Assembly: GCF_002943525.1 (NCBI RefSeq)
Contig: NZ_CP025394.1
Location: 186,001 to 250,000 of the forward strand
Direction: 5' to 3'
Length of the DNA stretch: 64,000 nt
From: Kitasatospora sp. MMS16-BH015
GTDB taxonomy: Bacteria; Actinomycetota; Actinomycetes; Streptomycetales; Streptomycetaceae
Positions 28,475 through 36,868 of the stretch are shown here, one piece after another. Position numbers and translations under genes: made by a program. Positions within the stretch are counted from its first letter, which is position 1. Each line of letters starts with the position of its first letter. Under the pieces are notes generated by a model, which saw only the letters and a list, made by a program, of their open reading frames with translations, did not search any database and was not told the origin of the DNA.

Positions 28475-29466
28475 GGCGTGCTCCTCTGGTTCGGGGTCGG
28501 CTCGGGTTCGAGGCTCAGGAAGTGGCGCAGGTACGGCTCGATCGCCGCCGCGCTGCCCGCGACCCAGCCGCCGACGGCGCGCACGAACGCCCGCTGCGGG
28601 TCACCGAGGGAGACGTCCGCGAGCAGCCGGTCGTGGTCGGTGTCGAACCGGTGCTTCTGGGCGGCGTGCAGGACGCCGGCGGCGCGGTGGGCCTCCGGCA
28701 GGTCGAGGTCGAACTCATGGGCGAGCACAGTGATCACGTTCACCGGATCGCCCTGTCGGGCTTCGACCGCAAATCCGAGCAGGTCGTTGGCCAGCGCGCC
28801 GATGAGGAAGGCCTGTTCGGCCAGTCCGACGGCGGCGCTGGGCAGCGGCTCGCCGAGCGGCGGCATGCCTGGCGCGAGAAGGTGCAGGTAGAGCGGGTGG
28901 CCGCCGGAGGTGTGGGCGCGGTCGTCGAGGTACCGGGCCAGCGTGGGCGGGGTGCCTCCGGCCCGCCAGGGGCCTTCGCTCGCGCAGCTCGCCAGGTACT
29001 GCCGCAGTCCGTGCGCGAGGCGCGGCAGCAACGCGGTGCCGCCCGCGTCCACGATGTCCCGGCGCACGGCGGCCAGGGCGAGCACGAGGGCGCCGCAGCG
29101 GCCGGGCGGGAGGGTGCCCGTCTCCAGCACCCGGGGCAGGTCCAGCGCCGCGTGGCGCTCCAACTGCTCCTGGTCCTCGGCGACCGTGTCGTCGAAGGCG
29201 AAGACCCACGTGAGGTACTGGGCGGTCAGTCGGACCACCGGGGTGGGGGCGTCGGGCATGCACCAGCCGGCCAGGTGGCCGATCCTGCGCCGCGCCAGCG
29301 CCTCGGTCCGACCTGGTTCGTACAGGCCCGTGGCGACCGCCCAGCCCGTCAGCCGGTCCTCCACCTCGGCGGCCTCCGGGTGCGGAGCCCCCGGCGGGGT
29401 GAGCCGCGCGAGGTGCCGGAATGCCCGCACCGAGAGCTCGCGAACGGTGTCCGGGTCACCGCTCAT
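28471..29466 (-). CDS. Class I terpene synthase
   Basis: A 331-aa helical terpene cyclase. The first metal motif is DDTVAED with D92 and D93. The second (NSE-type) triad is N227, G231, E235 in NDLLGFAVE, with Gly where Ser/Thr is common. Length fits bacterial class I synthases. The ATG overlaps the cis-prenyltransferase stop (ATGA). It should ionise an allylic diphosphate, either the linear product of the cis-prenyltransferase or the bicyclic product of the class II cyclase, and then cyclise or quench it. The exact product cannot be predicted from sequence. Confidence 0.85.
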   Translation of the reverse strand: MSGDPDTVRELSVRAFRHLARLTPPGAPHPEAAEVEDRLTGWAVATGLYEPGRTEALARRRIGHLAGWCMPDAPTPVVRLTAQYLTWVFAFDDTVAEDQEQLERHAALDLPRVLETGTLPPGRCGALVLALAAVRRDIVDAGGTALLPRLAHGLRQYLASCASEGPWRAGGTPPTLARYLDDRAHTSGGHPLYLHLLAPGMPPLGEPLPSAAVGLAEQAFLIGALANDLLGFAVEARQGDPVNVITVLAHEFDLDLPEAHRAAGVLHAAQKHRFDTDHDRLLADVSLGDPQRAFVRAVGGWVAGSAAAIEPYLRHFLSLEPEPTPNQRSTP

Positions 29467-30155
29467 GCGCCGAACCTGCGATCGCGCGCGGCGTAGGAGG
29501 CGAGCGCCCGCCGGAAGGCGTCCTCGGTGAAGTCCGGCCACAGCTCGTCCGTGAAGTACAGCTCCGCCGGGACGCTCTGCCACAGCAGGAACCCGGACAG
29601 GCGCTGCTCCCCGGAGGTGCGGATCACCAGGTCGCAGTCGCCCTGGTGGCGGCGTTCCATCTCCTTGGTGAGGGCGTCGGCCTCCAGTTGAGCCGACGGG
29701 TCGTCGGCCAGCACGGCCCGGGCCGCCGCCACGATCTCCTCCCGCCCGCCGTAGGCGACGGCGAGGGCGACCTCGCGGACCGAGTCCTTCGGCGAAGCGG
29801 CTTCCAGCGCGCGCAGCGCCTCGGCGCACCGCGGGTCGGGGAGCCGGTCGAGGTCGCCGATGACGCGCAGCCGCCAGCCCTCCTCGGCGGCGACCGCGCC
29901 GGCCAGTTCGGTGATCGCGGTGAGCATCCCGGCCAGCTCCGGGCGGCGCAGCACGTTGTCCAGCGACAGCGCCCAGACGGTGACCCGCTCCACGCCCACC
30001 CGCGCGCACCAGCGCAACGCCGCCACCGTGACCTCGGCGCCACGTCGGTGGCCGTCCAGGACGGAGACACCGTGGACGCGTGCCCAGCGGCGGTTGCCGT
30101 CCGGGATGAAGCCGACATGGCGGGGCACCGCCGCGGCAGCGGCCTGCCCGCTCAT
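29463..30155 (-). CDS. cis-Prenyltransferase (isoprenyl transferase, UppS family)
   Basis: A 230-aa Z-prenyl diphosphate synthase. The diphosphate-binding start is HVGFIPDGNRRWA with catalytic D19. GHRRGAEVTVAALRWC follows, and the C-terminal IPP site is RTSGEQRLSGFLLWQ. The motif normally ending SxEN reads ALSLDN here, so it is a diverged paralogue rather than the essential cell-wall UppS. The ATG at 30155 overlaps the cyclase stop; the longer frame upstream belongs to the cyclase gene. In this operon it probably makes the Z-configured prenyl diphosphate for the neighbouring cyclases. An alternative is a terpene-synthase-like role as in mycobacterial Rv3378c. Confidence 0.85.
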   Translation of the reverse strand: MSGQAAAAAVPRHVGFIPDGNRRWARVHGVSVLDGHRRGAEVTVAALRWCARVGVERVTVWALSLDNVLRRPELAGMLTAITELAGAVAAEEGWRLRVIGDLDRLPDPRCAEALRALEAASPKDSVREVALAVAYGGREEIVAAARAVLADDPSAQLEADALTKEMERRHQGDCDLVIRTSGEQRLSGFLLWQSVPAELYFTDELWPDFTEDAFRRALASYAARDRRFGA

Positions 30156-31765
30156 CGCGCACCCGCCGCACCGGCACCAACACCCGCACCGGCACCGGCA
30201 CCGGCCAGTGCCCTGCCCTCGGCTGCGGGGGCGAGGCGCTCGGAGAGGTGACCGAGCGCCAGCAGAGTGAAGATCTCCGGCAGCACCGGCACCGTGAAGA
30301 CGAAGGGCCTCGGACCGATGGAGTCCGAGACGGCGTCCAGCCCGCCCTCCGCTGTCCGCCGCTTGACCAGGAAGCCGGCCGCGGCCAGCGCCGCCTCCGG
30401 ATCGGCCCCGGGCAGCGCACACAGGGCGGTCAGGCCGTAGGCCGTGCTGATGACGTCGCTGGCATCGCCGGCCTGCTGTCCCCAGCCGCCGTCGCTGTTC
30501 TGCTGCGAGCACACCAGCTCAGCGCTGCGCCGCACCATGCGCTCGACCGCCGGGGCCGGGCTCGCCGCGCGCTGGGCCGCGAGCAGGACCCGGAAGACGG
30601 TGTGCAGCCGGGCGCTGCTCCAGTCCGGCGGGAACGACCCGTCCGGTCGCTGCTCGCCGGCCAGGAAGCGCAGAGCCTTGGCGATCGTCGGGCCGTGGGC
30701 CTCGGGGCGAACCGTCAGCGCGTCCACGGCGGCAGCGGTCATCGACGCCTCCGACGGCGCGCCGGTCGTGTAGGTCGGAAAGCCGCCGTCGGCCCCGTGC
30801 ACCGACAGCAGCGACCGGATGCCCCGACTGATCGCCCCGGCGTACCGCTCGGCGTCCAGTACGTGGAGGAACTGGACCGCCACCGAGGTGTCGTCCACGT
30901 CCGTCTGGCAGGAGAGATCGGTGTAGGACCAGCCGCCCGCCGGCAGCTGCCGGCCGACCAGATGCCCGGCCAGGCGGTGCAGGACGTACGGCGCCGTACC
31001 GACCGAGGCCAGCGCCACCCCGGCCGTCGCAGTGCACCAGGTGTCGGTGTCCGAGACGAACGGCAGTCCGCCGTCCGCGCGCTGATGTGACACCAGCTTG
31101 GACAGGCCGCCCAGGACCAGTTCCTCCGTACCCGGCAGCCGGACCAAGGCGTGCAGGACGGACAGGTGCAGGAGCACGTTGCCCTCCCACACGTGCGGGG
31201 CCCGCTGGGTGTCCACCAGCCGGCGGACGTCCTCGTCCGTCACCTGCTCGGACCGTCCGGCGGCGACCGCCACGACCACCTTGACCGCCGTCATCTGCAC
31301 CAGGGCCCAGCTGTGCAGCCCGGCCCGGTCGAAGGCGCGCTCCTCCCACACCGGCACATGACGGTCGTCGAAGACCACCGCGAGCATCTCCAGCAGCGCC
31401 CGCTTGCGGTCGGCCGTGAAGCCCGGTGCCCGGGTCAGCCACTCCGCCCCCGCGTCCCGCGCCAGTCCGCGGCCGCCCAGCGCCGCTTCGGCGAGCGTCC
31501 GCTCGACGCCCTCCAGCCCGGGCAACCGGTCCGCCAAGTACGTCCGAAGCCCGGTGGCGGACGCCGCGCCCCGGCCGAAGCGCTCCACCAGACGCAGGGC
31601 CAGCGCCGACTCCAGTGGACGGCTGCGGCAGGCATCGCGCACCGCCCCGCCGGATTCGACCCGGGCGATCACCCGGGACTCCAGCTGCCGGAGCAGCTCC
31701 GCTGCGTCCGCGGGCATGGGTGCCGCTGTCCACGACAGCGGCACGGACTGGTGTAGCAAGCGCAT
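30152..31765 (-). CDS. Class II terpene cyclase (DxDD, prenyltransferase/squalene-oxidase repeat protein)
   Basis: A 537-aa beta-gamma domain cyclase. The catalytic acid motif is D289-V-D291-D292 in QTDVDDTSVA. QW-like repeats are seen at QRADGGLPF, LPAGGWSY, HGADGGFPT, QRPDGSFPP and QQNSDGGW. The DxDD acid protonates the terminal double bond of a C20-type prenyl diphosphate and leaves the diphosphate intact, as in copalyl or halimadienyl diphosphate synthases. The C-terminus ends in an AGAGAGAGVGAGA tail encoded by GCCGGT repeats (30172-30212). The ATG at 31765 is chosen; an in-frame TTG 12 bp upstream is an alternative. First gene of the terpene operon. Confidence 0.85.
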   Translation of the reverse strand: MRLLHQSVPLSWTAAPMPADAAELLRQLESRVIARVESGGAVRDACRSRPLESALALRLVERFGRGAASATGLRTYLADRLPGLEGVERTLAEAALGGRGLARDAGAEWLTRAPGFTADRKRALLEMLAVVFDDRHVPVWEERAFDRAGLHSWALVQMTAVKVVVAVAAGRSEQVTDEDVRRLVDTQRAPHVWEGNVLLHLSVLHALVRLPGTEELVLGGLSKLVSHQRADGGLPFVSDTDTWCTATAGVALASVGTAPYVLHRLAGHLVGRQLPAGGWSYTDLSCQTDVDDTSVAVQFLHVLDAERYAGAISRGIRSLLSVHGADGGFPTYTTGAPSEASMTAAAVDALTVRPEAHGPTIAKALRFLAGEQRPDGSFPPDWSSARLHTVFRVLLAAQRAASPAPAVERMVRRSAELVCSQQNSDGGWGQQAGDASDVISTAYGLTALCALPGADPEAALAAAGFLVKRRTAEGGLDAVSDSIGPRPFVFTVPVLPEIFTLLALGHLSERLAPAAEGRALAGAGAGAGVGAGAAGAR

Positions 31766-31990
31766 CGCGCCCCCCAAGAAGACATCATCAATGCCTACGA
31801 GGAAGCCGCATCACCACGGGACCTCACCAGACCGACAAGCAGAAGATCATCCCGGCGAGTGAAAAACCGAACGTTCAGCTGACAGGACACTGACAGTTGA
31901 TCTAGCGAATTCAAGATCCGGCCGGCCACGCCACCCCTCCAGGCGTGCTGCACTAGGGTGTCCCGACGATGCTTCGACCGAGGGAGCCGG

Positions 31991-33028
31991 GTGGATTTCG
32001 AGCTTTTCGACCCGAACCTGGCCACCGACGACGAATGGCGCGAGGTCCACGCGTACTGGGTCATGTCCTCGCGGCACGACCGGCCCGAGCGGACCCCACC
32101 GACGCTCGACGCCATGACGAGCAGATTCCGCGATGAGGTCTCGGAGCGCAGCACCGACCTCCTGTGGCTGGCCCGTGAGCAAGGCCGGATCGTGGCCTCC
32201 GCCCGCTACGACATCTCCCACGAGGACGCCGACCACTACGTCCGCATCGCCTTCAGCACGATCTCCGTCCACCCGCAGCACCGGCAGCGGGGCATCGGCA
32301 CGGAGCTGCTGCGTCTGCTGACGGCACAGGCCGGCGAGCACGGCAAGGACCGGATCTCCCTGGCCGCCATCCGGGGCGGCACACCGGCGGAGGCCTGGCT
32401 GGCGCGCCTCGGCTTCGAGCCGACCAGGCGGGTGGTGTCCCACCGGCTCGAGCTGGCAGCGACCGATGCGGCGCTCTGGGACCTGCCGATGCCCGCCGGG
32501 TACCGTCTGGTGTCCTGGGGCACTGCGGTGCCCGAGGAGTTCCTCGACCCCTACTGCCGGTACCTCGCCACCTCCTGGGGCTCGCCGGATGACTGCTTCT
32601 CGCCATCGGCGGTCCGGGCCCACGAGGCGCAGGCTGCGCTCGACGGCAGCGACCAGTTGGTGCTGGCCGTCCTCACCGGGGCCGACGGGGAGATCGTCGC
32701 GACGAAGACGGCACGGATCGAGCGAGCGGCCCGCCTCGTGGCCCACCCCGGCCCCTCGAAGATGACCCTGGACCACGGCGGCTCCCGTCTGAGCCGGGCA
32801 CTGGAAGCAGCGATCCTCCGGACGCTGGCAACCGAGCGGCCGGAGGTGGCCGAGGCGGCCATCACGGGTCCCTCCTTCTATCTGCCGGAGGAACTCTCCG
32901 CCTACGAACGCGAGATGCGGCGCATGGCCGGTCTCGGCTACCGCACCGAGGAGTACCTGGACCTCTGGGCCGAGGTCGAACCGCTCACGGTCATCCTGGA
33001 CGGCGACCACCGCACCCACCGCGCCTGA
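31991..33028 (+). CDS. Tandem GNAT-domain N-acetyltransferase
   Basis: A 345-aa protein with an N-terminal GNAT fold (acetyl-CoA loop SVHPQHRQRGIGTELLRLL, residues ~90-108). A second, degenerate GNAT-like half lies at ~165-345 (ITGPSFYLPEE..., LGYRTEEYLDLW). The GTG at 31991 follows GAGGGAG by 6 bases; the ATG-like start 33 bp earlier lacks a site. It is divergent from the terpene operon with ~225 bp between, so it may share its control region. Acceptor unknown. Similar two-domain GNATs occur beside antibiotic genes, but that is weak evidence. Confidence 0.82.
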   Translation: MDFELFDPNLATDDEWREVHAYWVMSSRHDRPERTPPTLDAMTSRFRDEVSERSTDLLWLAREQGRIVASARYDISHEDADHYVRIAFSTISVHPQHRQRGIGTELLRLLTAQAGEHGKDRISLAAIRGGTPAEAWLARLGFEPTRRVVSHRLELAATDAALWDLPMPAGYRLVSWGTAVPEEFLDPYCRYLATSWGSPDDCFSPSAVRAHEAQAALDGSDQLVLAVLTGADGEIVATKTARIERAARLVAHPGPSKMTLDHGGSRLSRALEAAILRTLATERPEVAEAAITGPSFYLPEELSAYEREMRRMAGLGYRTEEYLDLWAEVEPLTVILDGDHRTHRA

Positions 33029-33094
33029 CCGGCCCGGACGCCAACCGGGCGCCACTTCTCCCCACCTGACTTCCCGCCAGGTTCGCGACAGCTC

Positions 33095-33126
33095 TTGACA
33101 CCCATAAGTAAGGAAGCTTTCCTAAC
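33095..33126 (+). promoter_or_regulatory. Promoter with overlapping near-perfect palindrome upstream of GH8 gene
   Basis: TTGACA at 33095-33100 is a consensus -35 box. It is followed by GTAAGGAAGCTTTCCTAAC (33108-33126), two 8-base arms around GCT with one mismatch, in the position of the spacer and -10 box. A repressor bound there would block the promoter. From memory it resembles the operator described for the ROK-family regulator CsnR upstream of Streptomyces chitosanase genes. I could not check this. Confidence 0.65.
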
Positions 33127-33160
33127 AGTTGCTCGCCGCCCCCACGCGAAGGAGTCCCGA

Positions 33161-35224
33161 GTGCGCACCCGTTGGAAGCACCCCCTTGCCGCCGCCCTCG
33201 CCGCCACCCTGGTCGGCCTCTCCCTCACCGCCCTGACCACCACCCCGGCCCAAGCCCTCCAGGCCGCCGCGACCCACCCCTTCCCGACCCACACCACCTA
33301 CAGGACCGGCGTCCTGCCCTCCGCCTCCCAGGCCACCCGCGACGCCGCCGTCCAGAAGCAGTACGACTCCTGGAAGGCCAACTACCTGGTCCACGGCTGC
33401 GCTTCGAACGAGTACTACGTCTCGACCAAGGGCGACGGCGACGCCACCAACAACGGCCCGGTCTCCGAGGGCCAGGGGTACGGGATGAACATCGTCCCGC
33501 TGATGGCGGGGTACGACGCCAACGCGCAGACCGAGTTCAACGGCCTCTGGCAGCTGGTCAAGGACCACAAGGACCAGTACGGGCTCATGCAGTGGCAACT
33601 CGACGGTGTCAGCTGCAAGTACTACAGCGGGGGCACCCCCGACGCCGCCACCGACGGCGACCTCGACATCGGCTACGGCCTGATCCTCGCCGACAAGCAG
33701 TGGGGCGGCTACAGCGCCGACGCGCTCGGCTGGCTCGGCTCGATCTACGCCCACGACGTCGCGCCCGACGGTCACCTCAAGTGCGAGGACGACGGGCCGA
33801 ACACCGACACCCGGCCCTCCGACCACATGCTCGACCACCTGCGGGCCTTCGCCGCGTACGACACGGCGCACGACTGGAACAAGGTGATCACCCGCACCGA
33901 GGCGGTGATCAACGAGTTCACCGGCGCCTACTCCGCCACCGGCGGCCTGCTCTCCGACTTCGTGGTCGGCGCCGACACCACCGGCCCCAAGCCCGCGCCC
34001 GCCAACTACCAGGAGAGCCAGCCGGACAACATCGTCGGCTACAACTCCATCCGGGTGCCCTGGCACCTGGGCACGGACGCGCTGCTCTACGGCTCGCCCA
34101 CCACCCTGGCGGTCGCCAAGAAGGAGTCCGCCTGCCTGAAGGGCGAATCCGGCGGCAACCCCCAGAAGGTCTACCCGCACACCAAATTGGACTGCACCGC
34201 CTACTCCACCGGCGACCAGGCCGAGGAGGCGGGCGACTCGGTCGGCCCGGCCGCGATGGCCGCCGGTGACCAGGCCTGGACGGACACCCTCTGGAACTAC
34301 CTGGGCACCAACCCCTTCGGCGACCACTACTACGGCGAGACCATCAAGACCCTGGTCTACCTGGTGATGGCCGGCGACTACTGGAGCCCCACCGCCGCCT
34401 CCGCCCCCGGCAACGACTTCTCCCTCTCCGCGAGCCCGGCCGGCGCCACCGTCACCGCCGGCCAGTCCGCCAGCACGACGGTCGCCACCGCCGTCACCGC
34501 CGGCGCCGCCCAGTCCCTCACCCTCACCGCCACCGGCCTGCCCTCCGGCGCCACGGCCGCCTTCAGCCCGGCCACCGTCACCGCCGGCTCCGCCGCCACC
34601 CTCACCCTGACCACCAACAGCTCGACCCCGGCCGGGAGTTACCCCGTCACCGTGCAGGCCACCGGCGCCTCCGGCAGCCACACCACCAGCTACACGCTGA
34701 CCGTCACCGCCATTGGCTCCACCTGCACCCCGGCCCAACTCCTCGGCAACCCGGGCTTCGAGGGCGGCACCACCAACGCCCCCTGGACGACCTCCTCCAG
34801 CCTGGGATTCAACCCGATCACCAAGGCCACCACCGCCGAACCGGCCCACGGCGGCAGCTGGATCGCCTGGTTCGACGGCAACAGCGCGGCCGACACCGAC
34901 ACCCTCGCCCAGACCGTCACCCTCCCGGCCGGCTGCACCGCCGCCACCCTCTCCTACTGGCAGCACATCGACACCACCGAGAACACCACCACGGCCAAGC
35001 CCGACACCTTCAAGGTGCAACTCCTCGGCAGCACCGGCTCCGTGCTCACCACCCTCGCCACCTACAGCAACCTCGACAAGAACACCGGCTACACCCAGCG
35101 CACCTTCAACCTGAGCCCCTACCTCGGCCAGACGGTCACCCTCAAGTTCACCGGCACCGAGACCGACGCCAACGGCGGCACCACCGACTTCACCATCGAC
35201 GACGCCGCCCTCACCGTCTCCTGA
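33161..35224 (+). CDS. Secreted GH8 family glycoside hydrolase with C-terminal accessory domains
   Basis: A 687-aa secreted endo-glycanase. A signal peptide ends around TPAQA (~32). The GH8 (alpha/alpha)6 barrel (~40-430) has the acid E103 in VSEGQGYGM and the second catalytic acid region D165-GDLD-I in AATDGDLDIGYGL. An Ig-like Ser/Thr-rich domain spans ~430-515. A C-terminal jelly-roll-type domain runs from NPGFEGG to the end and is probably for binding. The GTG at 33161 has GGAG eight bases upstream. GH8 includes cellulases, lichenases, xylanases and chitosanases, and the operator-like palindrome upstream hints at chitosan. A terminator follows. Confidence 0.88.
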   Translation: MRTRWKHPLAAALAATLVGLSLTALTTTPAQALQAAATHPFPTHTTYRTGVLPSASQATRDAAVQKQYDSWKANYLVHGCASNEYYVSTKGDGDATNNGPVSEGQGYGMNIVPLMAGYDANAQTEFNGLWQLVKDHKDQYGLMQWQLDGVSCKYYSGGTPDAATDGDLDIGYGLILADKQWGGYSADALGWLGSIYAHDVAPDGHLKCEDDGPNTDTRPSDHMLDHLRAFAAYDTAHDWNKVITRTEAVINEFTGAYSATGGLLSDFVVGADTTGPKPAPANYQESQPDNIVGYNSIRVPWHLGTDALLYGSPTTLAVAKKESACLKGESGGNPQKVYPHTKLDCTAYSTGDQAEEAGDSVGPAAMAAGDQAWTDTLWNYLGTNPFGDHYYGETIKTLVYLVMAGDYWSPTAASAPGNDFSLSASPAGATVTAGQSASTTVATAVTAGAAQSLTLTATGLPSGATAAFSPATVTAGSAATLTLTTNSSTPAGSYPVTVQATGASGSHTTSYTLTVTAIGSTCTPAQLLGNPGFEGGTTNAPWTTSSSLGFNPITKATTAEPAHGGSWIAWFDGNSAADTDTLAQTVTLPAGCTAATLSYWQHIDTTENTTTAKPDTFKVQLLGSTGSVLTTLATYSNLDKNTGYTQRTFNLSPYLGQTVTLKFTGTETDANGGTTDFTIDDAALTVS

Positions 35225-35233
35225 CCCCTCCCC

Positions 35234-35270
35234 GGGCGGCCCCGGCTCCCTTCCGGGCCGGGGCCGCCCC
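35234..35270 (+). terminator. Hairpin terminator after the GH8 gene
   Basis: GGGCGGCCCCGGC (35234-35246) is complementary to GCCGGGGCCGCCC (35257-35269). The loop is about ten bases and the hairpin starts 10 bp after the stop codon. Confidence 0.8.
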
Positions 35271-35328
35271 GTAAGCTGCGCGGTACGCACGGCCGCGTGC
35301 ACCCGAACCCAGCGCCAGAGGAGCACCC

Positions 35329-36162
35329 ATGGCCGACGCCCGCTCGCCCCGTACCTTCGCCGCCCTGGTCCTCACCACTCTCCTCCTCTCCGGCTGCTCG
35401 GCCACCACCGCCCACGGCCACGCCCGGCCCACCACCGCACCCGAGACCACCGCCGCACCCGAGACCACCGCCGACGACGACATCACCGACGCCGCCGACT
35501 CCACCGTCCCGCTCGCCGGCTGGAAGCTCACCCTGCCGGTGGACAGCGCCGGCCGGCCCAGTGGCACGGCGGTGGAGCTCGACCCGGCCAAGGTGAGCCC
35601 GCCCTGGCTGACCCGGGCCGCGGACGGCGCCCTCACCTTCTGGGCCCCGGTGGCCGGTGCCAGGACGCCCAACTCCGAGCACGCCCGCACCGAGCTCGTC
35701 TCCACCCACGACTTCGCCTTCGGCACCGGCCCCACCCACACCCTGGCCGCCACCCTGCGCGTCACCCAGGCCCCCGCCCAGACCGACGACGTCTGCGTGG
35801 GCCAGATCCACGGCGGCGGCCCGATCCGCTCGGTCGCCTTCGAGATGCTGCACTGGCGGGCCGGCGCCATCGTCTCGGTGGTCAAGCAGGCGCTCCAGGG
35901 CAGCGGTTCACAGACCGACACCGTGCTCACCGGCGTCCCGCTCGGCGCCCGGTTCTCCTACACCGTCACCGACCAGGGCAACGGCGACATCCTGGTCACC
36001 GCCACGTACAACGGCAAGACCCACCGGATCACCCAGCACACCACCGCCGCCTTCCACGCCACCGACCAGCGCTTCCAGGCCGGCGACTACCAGCAGGCCG
36101 TCACCAGCACCTCCTCCACCGACGGCGGCCGGGTCACCTTCTCCAGCCTCGCCACCTCCTGA
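35329..36162 (+). CDS. PL7 family alginate lyase, lipoprotein
   Basis: A 277-aa surface-anchored polysaccharide lyase. Lipobox LLSGC puts the lipidated Cys at ~23, followed by a Thr-rich linker (~25-60) and a beta-jelly-roll catalytic domain. The three PL7 active-site blocks are present: ARTEL (~123-127), QIHG (~162-165) and FQAGDYQQ near the C-terminus, the counterpart of the YFKAGxYxQ block. It cleaves alginate or related uronans by beta-elimination. A Q-x-H rather than Q-x-x-H pattern leaves M/G preference open. The ribosome binding site GAGGAG is ~6 bases before the ATG. No other alginate genes are adjacent. Confidence 0.88.
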   Translation: MADARSPRTFAALVLTTLLLSGCSATTAHGHARPTTAPETTAAPETTADDDITDAADSTVPLAGWKLTLPVDSAGRPSGTAVELDPAKVSPPWLTRAADGALTFWAPVAGARTPNSEHARTELVSTHDFAFGTGPTHTLAATLRVTQAPAQTDDVCVGQIHGGGPIRSVAFEMLHWRAGAIVSVVKQALQGSGSQTDTVLTGVPLGARFSYTVTDQGNGDILVTATYNGKTHRITQHTTAAFHATDQRFQAGDYQQAVTSTSSTDGGRVTFSSLATS

Positions 36163-36174
36163 GGCTCCACCGGA

Positions 36175-36194
36175 ACGCAAAGATCCTGCGTTAG
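36175..36194 (+). promoter_or_regulatory. Operator-like site at the tetR promoter
   Basis: ACGCAAAGATCCTGCGTTAG contains the inverted repeat AACGCA / TGCGTT (36174-36179 and 36187-36192), seven bases apart. It overlaps a likely -10 box (TAGCCT, 36192-36197) just before the ATG at 36205, which suits a leaderless transcript. 16 of its 20 bases recur in inverted orientation before the hydrolase gene (36835-36854). Confidence 0.65.
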
Positions 36195-36204
36195 CCTGGC
36201 CACC

Positions 36205-36813
36205 ATGACCGAGAGACCGCCCACGCCCTTCGCCACCCGCCCCGGCGGCCGCAGCGCCCGGGTCCAGCAGGCCGTCCACCGGGCGGTCCGCGACCTGGAA
36301 GCGGCCGAGGGCCGGGCGGGCCTGACCGTCCCCGCGATCGCCGCCGCCGCAGGGGTGACCCCGTCCACCGTCTACCGCCGCTGGGGCGACCTCGCGACCC
36401 TGCTCGCCGACGTGGCCGTGGAGCGCCTCAGGCCGGACGGCCCGCCGGCCGACCACGGCGGCCTCCGCGCCGACCTCGCCGCCTGGGCCGAGCAGTTCAC
36501 CGAGGAGCTCGCCACCCCCGCCGGACGCCGCTACCTACGCGATGCCGTCGGCGGCGCCGATCCCGACGACACACCGGGCGCCGCCACGACCCCGAGCACC
36601 ACCGCCGCCCACCGCTGCTCCGACCACGCCGCCGCCCAGCTGACGGCCATCGGAGTCCGCGCGGCCGGCCGAGGCGAAGCCGTCCCGAGCGTCGAATCCC
36701 TGCTGGACACCGTGGTGGCCCCCCTGGTCTACCGTCTGCTCTTCCGCCCGGACGGCCTCACCCCCGCCTACGCCCACGCCCTGGTCGAGGCCGCCCTACG
36801 CGACCACCCCTGA
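36205..36813 (+). CDS. TetR family transcriptional regulator
   Basis: A 202-aa repressor. The N-terminal helix-turn-helix is at ~38-60 (LTVPAIAAAAGVTPSTVYRRWGD), followed by a helical ligand-binding domain (VESLLDTVVAPLVYRLLFRP near the C-terminus) of the TetR C-terminal type. The gene begins right at its promoter, probably leaderless. It lies immediately upstream of the MBL-fold hydrolase on the same strand. A matching operator-like sequence before each gene indicates that it represses both. Inducer unknown. Confidence 0.88.
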   Translation: MTERPPTPFATRPGGRSARVQQAVHRAVRDLEAAEGRAGLTVPAIAAAAGVTPSTVYRRWGDLATLLADVAVERLRPDGPPADHGGLRADLAAWAEQFTEELATPAGRRYLRDAVGGADPDDTPGAATTPSTTAAHRCSDHAAAQLTAIGVRAAGRGEAVPSVESLLDTVVAPLVYRLLFRPDGLTPAYAHALVEAALRDHP

Positions 36814-36834
36814 CGGGCCATCACCCCCGCCTCA

Positions 36835-36854
36835 CTAAAGCTAAATCTTTGCGT
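36835..36854 (-). promoter_or_regulatory. Second copy of the TetR operator-like site, before the MBL-fold hydrolase
   Basis: Read on the minus strand this is ACGCAAAGATTTAGCTTTAG, identical at 16 of 20 positions to the site at the tetR promoter. It ends just before a -10-like TATATC (36854-36859) and the ATG at 36869, so binding would cover the hydrolase promoter. The surrounding stretch is AT-rich compared with the rest of the window. Confidence 0.65.
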
Positions 36855-36868
36855 ATATCCTCGGCTCC

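Noticed and set aside
29463..30512. Extended 349-residue form of the cis-prenyltransferase
   Set aside because: The first ~119 residues are a shifted reading of the cyclase gene. The ATG at 30155, in a 4-bp overlap, gives the family-length protein.
31860..31930. CTGTCAG direct repeats and a GATCT/AGATC inverted repeat between the terpene operon and the GNAT gene
   Set aside because: Short and imperfect; they could be part of the terpene promoter, but chance similarity cannot be excluded.
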